Below, one piece after another: positions 58,837-64,000 of a DNA stretch of 64,000 bases (position 1 is the stretch's first letter; the number at the start of each line of letters is the position of its first letter). Below the pieces are notes generated by a model. The model was not told the DNA's origin. It did not search any database and saw only the letters and a list, made by a program, of their open reading frames with translations. The position numbers were made by a program, and so were the translations under genes. The stretch is taken from positions 26,673-90,672 of the forward strand of contig NZ_WHMA01000013.1 in assembly GCF_010994375.1 (NCBI RefSeq). Reading direction: 5' to 3'. Origin of the DNA: Halomonas sp. NO4 (GTDB lineage: Bacteria > Pseudomonadota > Gammaproteobacteria > Pseudomonadales > Halomonadaceae).

Positions 58837-58907
58837 CACGGCAGCTCTGCACCACCTCACGGCAGCGGCGTCAACATGATCGTCACCCTTGGCTTGAGTA
58901 GAGTGCG

Positions 58908-59666
58908 TTATCCCAGCGCCTTGATCACCAGCTGCACGCCGACGATGGCCATGGCCAGTATCACCAGGCGATAGAAGAGTGCTTCGCTGACACGGTGCTG
59001 CAACCACAGGCCGCTCTTCACCCCGGCCCATGCGACCGGCACCAGCGCGAGCGACGCCCAGGCGCTGGTGATATTGACCTCGCCGAGCCACAGATAGGGT
59101 GGCAGCTTGATCAGGTTGACCGCGGCGAAGGCGATGGCGCTGGTGGCGATGAAGGTCTCCTTCGCCAGTCGCCGGGGGATCAGGTAGAGGTTGAGCGGCG
59201 GCGCTCCAGCGTGGGCCAGGAAGCTGGTGAAGCCGCAGCCGCTGCCGGCGAGCAGCGCCCAGCGGGGCGAAATCGGACGCGACGCCGCGGGCTTCACCAG
59301 CATGTAGGCGGCGAACAGCAGCGAGAGCACGCCCAGCAGCAGACGCACGCCGTCCTCGTCGAGGCGGCCGGCAAGCAGGGTGCCGACCGCCACGCCCACC
59401 ACCAGGCCCGGCACCAGCCGGCGCACTTCGACGGCATCGTGCCGCCCCCACCACGCCTTGACGGTAAAGGCATCCATCACCAGCAGTAGAGGCAACAGCA
59501 GTCCCGCCGCCTCGATAGGGCCGATGGCCAGCGCCATCAGTGGCACCGATAGGCCTCCGAAACCGCCGGCGAAGCCGCCCTTGGAGACACCAGTCAGGTA
59601 GGTGGAGGTCACGATCAGGGCCCAGGCGAGCCAGGAGTAGTCAGGCAGCACGGCACGACCAAGCAA
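58908..59666 (-). CDS. TSUP (TauE/SafE) family permease
   Basis: Membrane permease of 252 residues with about eight helices in two repeats. Repeat signatures are TGVSKGGFAGGFGGLSVPLMAL near 24-45 and GCGFTSFLAHAGAPPLNLYLIPRRL near 142-166. The family exports or imports sulfite, sulfoacetate, taurine-derived or similar sulfonates; the substrate here is unknown. The start is TTG at 59666, with no ribosome site on this strand, and an in-frame stop lies seven codons above, so a shorter form is possible. Confidence 0.82.
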   Translation of the reverse strand: MLGRAVLPDYSWLAWALIVTSTYLTGVSKGGFAGGFGGLSVPLMALAIGPIEAAGLLLPLLLVMDAFTVKAWWGRHDAVEVRRLVPGLVVGVAVGTLLAGRLDEDGVRLLLGVLSLLFAAYMLVKPAASRPISPRWALLAGSGCGFTSFLAHAGAPPLNLYLIPRRLAKETFIATSAIAFAAVNLIKLPPYLWLGEVNITSAWASLALVPVAWAGVKSGLWLQHRVSEALFYRLVILAMAIVGVQLVIKALG

Positions 59667-59719
59667 AGGAGGTGACTGAAAAATTTACGCTTTCCATGAA
59701 CCTGGTTGCTATCGCCCAG

Positions 59720-59737
59720 ATCCTTGGCCCCAAGGAT
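59720..59737. promoter_or_regulatory. 18-bp palindrome between TSUP and antiporter genes
   Basis: ATCCTTGGCCCCAAGGAT has 8-bp arms around a central CC. It lies in the 226-bp divergent region, 54 bp from the TSUP start and 156 bp from the antiporter start, where a shared operator would be expected. Regulator unknown. Confidence 0.45.
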
Positions 59738-59892
59738 ACGCTAATTGATGGAAGGCCTGGTACGGGTTGGCGTGAGGGCTGTCAGGTCGCCGATCTCTCT
59801 CCAGCCCAGCCGGGCAGTGGTACGTTTCATGGCAGTGGGGGCAGCCGGATCGCTTATCATGCGATGTGACGGAACCACTGGGGGAAGAAAGC

Positions 59893-60963
59893 ATGGCCTA
59901 CATCGCGTTTCTGGCGGGACTCGGATTTCTGTTGGTCGGCGCCGAAATGCTGGTGCGCGGCGCCTCACGGCTGGCGGCACGCCTCGGCGTCTCGCCGCTG
60001 ATCATCGGCCTGACGGTGGTGGCGTTCGGCACCAGCTCGCCCGAGCTGGCGGTCAGCATCAAGGCCGCCTTCGCGGACCAGGCGGGCATCGCCATGGGGA
60101 ACGTGGTGGGCAGCAACATCTTCAACGTGCTGTTCATCCTGGGGCTCTCGGCGATGGTCACGCCGCTGCTGGTCGCTCAGCAGCTGATCCGCTTCGATAT
60201 TCCCTTGATGGTCGCCCTCTCGGTGGCACTGTTGCTGCTCGTGCTGGACGGGCAGCTGAGCCGCCTGGATGGCGTCCTGCTGGCAGCGGGCCTCGTCGCC
60301 TACCTCGCCTTTCTGCTATTCCAGAACGCCCGGTCTCGCGGGGGTGCCACGGCTGGCAACAACGATACGCCGTCTGCCAGCAATGTCTGGACAGTCAACC
60401 TCTTGCTGGTGGCAGCCGGCCTGGCCCTGCTGGTGCTCGGCTCGCGCTGGCTGGTCGAGGGGGCGGTGGCCTTTGCCAGCTACCTGGGTGTCAGCGAGCA
60501 GGTGATCGGCTTGACCATCATTGCGGCGGGCACGTCCCTTCCCGAAGTCATGACCTCGCTGATCGCGGCCCTGCGCGGCGAGCGGGATATCGCCGTGGGC
60601 AACGTGGTCGGAAGCAACGTGTTCAACATTCTCGGCGTGCTGGGGGTGAGCAGCCTGCTGGCGCCGTCCGGCATCCTGGTGGCGCCCGCCATGATCAGCT
60701 TCGACATCCCCGTGATGCTGGCCGTGGCGGTGGCCTGTCTGCCGATCTGTTTCACCGGTGGCGTCATCACACGCTGGGAGGGCGCCCTGCTGCTGGGCTA
60801 CTACGCCGCCTATACCCTCTACCTGATCCTGGCGACGGCCCAACATGATGCACTGGCCGGGTTTACCGGAGTCATGCTGTATGTCGTGCTGCCTCTCACG
60901 GTCCTGACACTGGCGATTCTGAGCCGGCAGGAGCAAAAGCGCCACTCCGGCAGGGTTCGCTGA
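59893..60963 (+). CDS. CaCA-family calcium/sodium antiporter
   Basis: Cation/calcium exchanger of 356 residues (YrbG/NCX type) with about ten helices in two inverted halves. The alpha repeats are GLTVVAFGTSSPEL with GNVVGSNIFNVLF in the first half, and GLTIIAAGTSLPEV with GNVVGSNVFNILG in the second; both keep the cation-binding glutamates. ATG at 59893 follows GGGGGAAGAAAG; an upstream in-frame start at 59866 lacks this. It would extrude calcium using sodium or proton gradients. Confidence 0.92.
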   Translation: MAYIAFLAGLGFLLVGAEMLVRGASRLAARLGVSPLIIGLTVVAFGTSSPELAVSIKAAFADQAGIAMGNVVGSNIFNVLFILGLSAMVTPLLVAQQLIRFDIPLMVALSVALLLLVLDGQLSRLDGVLLAAGLVAYLAFLLFQNARSRGGATAGNNDTPSASNVWTVNLLLVAAGLALLVLGSRWLVEGAVAFASYLGVSEQVIGLTIIAAGTSLPEVMTSLIAALRGERDIAVGNVVGSNVFNILGVLGVSSLLAPSGILVAPAMISFDIPVMLAVAVACLPICFTGGVITRWEGALLLGYYAAYTLYLILATAQHDALAGFTGVMLYVVLPLTVLTLAILSRQEQKRHSGRVR

Positions 60964-61062
60964 CCCCGCTGCTCTCTCGGCAGCCCCCAAACTCAGGACT
61001 ACTGCGGGCATCGAGCAAGCCGGTCACTGCCCTTAGATTCCCTGCATCGGGATGAAGTGCGG

Positions 61063-61242
61063 TCACGCACCGGCTTCCTGATCCGGTTTTCCTGCCTCGT
61101 GCTCGTGCTGCTGGGCGAGGGGCAGCACCGCTGACGCCTCGGGCGCATCGCTGGCGTCATCGGCGAGGCGACGGTCGATATAGTGCAGTACCGCCAGCTG
61201 GGCGACGAGAAAGGCAAAGCAGAGAACAATGCCCTGGATCAT
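61063..61242 (-). CDS. Small single-helix membrane ORF, 59 residues
   Basis: Encodes MIQGIVLCFAFLVAQLAV, one membrane helix (about 2-20), then a charged acidic cytosolic or periplasmic tail with HEHEAGKPDQEAGA at the end. I do not recognise it and no clear ribosome site precedes it. It lies in the 450-bp stretch between the antiporter and yqjG-like genes; the rest of that stretch shows nothing I can assign. The bias of the codons is ordinary, so a real gene is plausible but unproven. Confidence 0.4.
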   Translation of the reverse strand: MIQGIVLCFAFLVAQLAVLHYIDRRLADDASDAPEASAVLPLAQQHEHEAGKPDQEAGA

Positions 61243-61413
61243 GATCGGATACCGGAAGGGGGCCTGTCTGCAGCATAGGCCAGCTCCGGCCAAAGGCCAC
61301 CAGGACGATGTATAGCACGGGGCCAAATCCAGCGCCTGTCACCCCAAGCATCAGATGGACACCATTTTTTATTATGTAAATCATGAAGTTGATGGGCCTG
61401 CGCCTCAGGTACC

Positions 61414-62361
61414 TCAGAGGATACTGGGTCCAATGGGCACGATGCCGCTGGGGTTCAACGCCTTGATCGAATAGTAGCCCGCCTTGACGTGGTCGAGATG
61501 GACGGTCTCGGCGATGCCGTCCAGCGCCAGGATGCGATGCAGGTAGGCGTGCAGGGCCGGCATGGCACTCAGGGTGTTGCGATTGCACTTGAACAGCCCG
61601 TGATAGGCCGCATCGAAGCGCACCAGGGTCACGAACAGGCGGATGTCGGTCTCCGTGAGGGCATCGCCGAAGAGGTAGCGCCGTCCGTCGCCGAGGCGCG
61701 CCTCGAGCGCATCCAGCATGGCGAAGACCTTGCCGTAGGCCTCCTCGTAGGCCGGCTGGCTGGAGGCGAAGCCGGCCTGATAGACGCCGTTGTTGAGGTC
61801 GGTGTAGAGCGACCGGTTGAGCGCCTCGATCTCGGCGGCCAGGGCCTCGGGGTAGAGGTCCGGCCCCTGGTCGACGAGAGGCGAGAAGGCGCTATTAAGC
61901 ATGCGCAGGATGTCGGCCGACTCGTTGTTGACGATGGTACCGGTCTGCTTGTCCCACAGCACGGGCACCGTGGCACGGCCGGAGACCTGCTGGTCGGCGC
62001 GAGTATAGAGCTCGTGCAAGTAACGAACGCCGTTCTGGGGATCCTCGCCGGCGCCGGGAAAACCGCCGAACTGCCAACCCTGGTCGGTCAGCCGCGGGTT
62101 CACCACGGTCACGCCGATCATCTCCTCGAGCCCCTTGAGCCGACGAACCATCAAGGTGCGCGAGGCCCAGGGGCAGATGTAGGCGACGTAGAGGTGATAG
62201 CGCCCCGCCTCGGCCTTGAAGCCGCCCGTGCCGGTGGGGCCGGGGGCGCCATCCGGTGTGATCCAGTTCCTGAAGGTCGAAGTCTGGCGAATGAATCGCC
62301 CCTGCTCGTCCTGCGCCTGTACCGGCTGCCAGTTCTCCTGCCAGATGCCGTTGACCAGCAT
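61414..62361 (-). CDS. yqjG: Glutathionyl-hydroquinone reductase (Xi-class GST, YqjG-like)
   Basis: Cytosolic enzyme of 315 residues that reduces glutathionyl-hydroquinones. The catalytic cysteine is in AYICPWASRT (about Cys 62), and the Xi-class segments TVPVLWDKQTGTIVNNESADI and LTETDIRLFVTLVRFDAAYHGLFKCN are present. The ATG at 62361 follows GGGAGGA by 8 bases; a start 18 bases upstream lacks it. It lies 69 bp after the DoxX gene, the same order as E. coli yqjF-yqjG. Confidence 0.9.
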   Translation of the reverse strand: MLVNGIWQENWQPVQAQDEQGRFIRQTSTFRNWITPDGAPGPTGTGGFKAEAGRYHLYVAYICPWASRTLMVRRLKGLEEMIGVTVVNPRLTDQGWQFGGFPGAGEDPQNGVRYLHELYTRADQQVSGRATVPVLWDKQTGTIVNNESADILRMLNSAFSPLVDQGPDLYPEALAAEIEALNRSLYTDLNNGVYQAGFASSQPAYEEAYGKVFAMLDALEARLGDGRRYLFGDALTETDIRLFVTLVRFDAAYHGLFKCNRNTLSAMPALHAYLHRILALDGIAETVHLDHVKAGYYSIKALNPSGIVPIGPSIL

Positions 62362-62430
62362 GTGTCGTCCTCCCGTCATTGAGTCACCCTCCGCCGCGGG
62401 AGGGTGACCGAGCAGAGTTGGATGCTGCGA

Positions 62431-62874
62431 TCAGAACCGCTTTGCCAGCAGACCATCGAGTGATAGCCGCCCGGCGCCCAGAAGCGTCAGCGCCACGCTG
62501 GCGGCCAGCAGGCTGAGCGCGAACTCGTAGCCACCGTTGGCCACGAACAGGCCGTTGGCGAGGTGCACGCTGACGATGGCCACCAGCATGGTGAAGGCGG
62601 AGGCCAGCGCCGCGGGGCGGGTCAACAGGCCGAGCATCAGGGCCAGGCCGCCGAAGAACTCGGCACCGCCGGCCAGCAGCGCCATCAGCAGGCCGGGCGC
62701 CAGCCCGATGCTCTCCAGCCACTGGGCGGTGCCCGCCAGGCCATTGCCACCGAACCAGCCGAAGAGCTTCTGGGCGCCGTGGGCGGCGAGGATCAGGCCG
62801 ACCGGCACCCGCAGGGCCAGGGCGCCATAGCCGCCGGTGGTGTCGAACAGGGTTTTCACAAGTTGCGTCTTCAT
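62431..62874 (-). CDS. DoxX-family membrane protein (YqjF-like)
   Basis: Four-helix membrane protein of 147 residues of the DoxX group: LRVPVGLILAAHGAQKLFGWFGG, then AGGAEFFGGLALMLGLLTRPAA and FMLVAIVSVHL-like MLVAIVSVHLANG. GAGGTAGG precedes the ATG at 62874. In E. coli yqjF precedes yqjG and responds to quinone-like compounds, which fits the same pair here. It is divergent from a LysR gene. Confidence 0.88.
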   Translation of the reverse strand: MKTQLVKTLFDTTGGYGALALRVPVGLILAAHGAQKLFGWFGGNGLAGTAQWLESIGLAPGLLMALLAGGAEFFGGLALMLGLLTRPAALASAFTMLVAIVSVHLANGLFVANGGYEFALSLLAASVALTLLGAGRLSLDGLLAKRF

Positions 62875-62983
62875 GATGCCTACCTCATCTGGGTGTCTTG
62901 GGTAGCCGAGGCACCGGGTGGCCTCGAGCGATGAGGAGACTTTACTATCGCCAAGTGAGCGGAATAAGGGCGCCAGCATTGCA

Positions 62984-63013
62984 TGATTAACCATGAAGCG
63001 TTGATAATAATCA
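62984..63013. promoter_or_regulatory. Dyad in the doxX-lysR control region
   Basis: TGATTA (62984-62989) and TAATCA (63008-63013) are perfect complements separated by 18 bases, inside the 163-bp divergent region. Could be a LysR-type operator; the spacing is longer than a single T-N11-A site. Confidence 0.3.
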
Positions 63014-63037
63014 CTCTCCACCCACCAGGAGCCGGCC

Positions 63038-63940
63038 ATGGACCGTCTCGATGCCATGCGCACCTTCGTCACCGTGGTGGCCGAGGGGAGCTTTACCCGG
63101 GCGGCCGAGCGCCTGGCGCTCTCCCCCCAGCTGGTCAGCAAGTACGTCTCGCAGCTGGAGCGCCACCTGGGCGTGCGCCTGCTCAACCGCACCACCCGCC
63201 GGCTCCACCTGACCGAGGCGGGCGCCGCCTACCGGCAGCGCGCCGAGCAGGTGCTGGCCGACATCGACGACATGGAGAGCGAACTCGGCGCGCTGCAGAG
63301 CCAGGCCCAGGGCAGGCTACGCATCAGCGCCCCGGTGTCGTTCGCCATCCGCCATCTGGCGCCACTGATCAACGACTTCCAGCGGGCCAACCCCGCCGTG
63401 GACATCGATCTGCAGCTCAACGACCGCAAGGTCGATATCGTCGAAGAGGGGTTCGATATGGCACTGCGCATCGGGCGGTTGAAGAGCTCTTCTCTGATTG
63501 CCAAGCGCATCGCCCCCGTGCGCCTGGTGCTGTGCGCCTCGCCCGAGTACCTGGCAACCCACGGCACCCCCGAACGTCCCCGGGACCTCGCCGGGCACCG
63601 TTTTCTGCGTTACCGCTACATGGAAGAGAGTCAGGAGCCGCTCTTGCAGTGGCTGCCGCGCAGCGGCGGCGGTGAGGGAAGCGAGTTGACCAGCAACAAT
63701 GGCGATGTGCTGGTGGAAGCCGCCATCGGCGGAGCAGGCATTGCGCTGCAGCCGACCTTTCTCTCCGGCGATGCCATCCGCCAGGGCCGCCTCAAGGTAG
63801 TGCTCGCCGAGCATGAGCCTGAGCCGCTCGGGCTCTATGCAGTGTACGCCCACCGCCAGCTGCTGGCGAGCAAGGTGCGCCACTTCGTGGATTTTCTGGA
63901 AGGATACTTCGGCGACCCGCCCTACTGGGACCGCTTCTGA
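63038..63940 (+). CDS. LysR-type transcriptional regulator
   Basis: Regulator of 300 residues with an N-terminal helix-turn-helix (about 3-60; VVAEGSFTRAAERLALSPQLVSKYVSQLE) and an effector domain (about 90-290). The HTH pattern and the LRISAPVSFAIRHLAPLINDF segment belong to the large AaeR/DmlR/YhaJ-type group. Divergent placement next to doxX-yqjG suggests it controls those genes, as LysR protein YhaJ controls yqjF in E. coli; this is inference. CAGGAGCC lies before the ATG. Confidence 0.88.
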   Translation: MDRLDAMRTFVTVVAEGSFTRAAERLALSPQLVSKYVSQLERHLGVRLLNRTTRRLHLTEAGAAYRQRAEQVLADIDDMESELGALQSQAQGRLRISAPVSFAIRHLAPLINDFQRANPAVDIDLQLNDRKVDIVEEGFDMALRIGRLKSSSLIAKRIAPVRLVLCASPEYLATHGTPERPRDLAGHRFLRYRYMEESQEPLLQWLPRSGGGEGSELTSNNGDVLVEAAIGGAGIALQPTFLSGDAIRQGRLKVVLAEHEPEPLGLYAVYAHRQLLASKVRHFVDFLEGYFGDPPYWDRF

Positions 63941-63956
63941 TAGGTTCTTCGTCACT

Positions 63957-64000
63957 TCATGTGGATTTGGCCTGATCGAGCAGGCGCCCCACGGGGCTGC
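63957..64000 (-). CDS. Possible 3' end of a minus-strand gene
   Basis: On the minus strand the last bases read SPVGRLLDQAKST then TGA (63957-63959). This could be the C-terminus of a gene that begins beyond the right edge. Only 14 codons are visible, so the identity and even the reality of the gene cannot be judged. Confidence 0.2.
   Translation of the reverse strand, partial: SPVGRLLDQAKST

Noticed and set aside
59673..59869. Possible small protein after AAGGAGGTGA in front of the CaCA gene
   Set aside because: The ribosome-like sequence overlaps the only near GTG, the next ATG (59697) is too far, and the peptide has no recognisable pattern. Kept only as part of a finding.
59667..59892. 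Manganese (yybP-ykoY) riboswitch upstream of the cation antiporter
   Set aside because: Such riboswitches occur before cation transporters, but the conserved core sequences of that class are not seen.

Overview
The window is a GC-rich stretch of a gammaproteobacterial chromosome, most likely Halomonas or a close relative in the Halomonadaceae. The strongest pointer is a complete teaABCD locus, the TRAP transporter for the compatible solutes ectoine and hydroxyectoine with its attached UspA-type regulator. TeaA is acidic and close, as far as I can recall it, to the Halomonas elongata protein. No phage, transposase, CRISPR array, tRNA or rRNA was seen. It reads as core chromosome with some accessory loci.

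Layout. 1-8252 (minus): complex I operon nuoA-B-CD-E-F-G-H, with nuoH cut by the window edge and a good sigma-70 promoter upstream of nuoA. 8428-13740: a YqaA-type membrane protein, thiD, a two-domain universal stress protein, dtd, the ABC-F factor yheS and a TIGR02444-type protein. 13844-17445: teaABCD. 17610-21535: FKBP isomerase, a secreted or periplasmic PHB depolymerase-like esterase, a Sco protein with a FixH-like partner, and an AEC permease. 21540-21980: no protein gene, but a promoter-operator-terminator unit that looks like a small RNA gene, and the first of three copies of a roughly 100-bp cloverleaf repeat. 21980-28893: trmB, thiG-thiS, a DUF423 protein, a thioesterase, malate synthase G with an IclR-like operator, and a hydrolase-lipoprotein pair. 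28916-33314: comM/yifB, ubiK, then a nitrogen locus PII-amtB-PII with a sigma-54 promoter and NtrC-like sites. 33433-35756: fpr/finR divergent pair and a host-attachment-family protein. 35851-39361: phnDCE1E2 transporter with a Pho-box-like site. 39550-41711: histidine phosphatase and a diguanylate cyclase. 41689-46003: aapJQMP amino-acid ABC transporter with a second sigma-54-like promoter. 46293-48581: ahpF and ahpC with an OxyR-like site. 48719-52459: a conserved protein of unknown function, then an M1-type peptidase and a ChaN-PDZ protein. 52633-58451: a GAF-PAS-GAF-GGDEF-EAL protein, DUF1992, a stand-alone LigD phosphoesterase, YgjV, an amidase. 58717-63940: a 39-residue small ORF, TSUP permease, Ca2+/Na+ antiporter, a small membrane ORF, and a yqjG-yqjF pair (glutathionyl-hydroquinone reductase, DoxX) divergent from a LysR regulator.

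How the parts fit. Several loci carry recognisable operators that agree with their gene content: NtrC/sigma-54 for ammonium (glnK-amtB) and amino-acid uptake (aap), PhoB for phnDCEE, OxyR for ahpC, IclR-type for malate synthase, and a LysR-type box between fpr and finR. The two binding-protein-dependent transport operons (tea and aap) each carry two strong hairpins right after the binding-protein gene, which would give excess binding protein over permease. The items I think most worth pursuing are the candidate small RNA at 21593-21709, the cloverleaf repeat family, the near-identical block shared by the two PII genes, the 39-residue ORF at 58717 and the circularly permuted PHB depolymerase.
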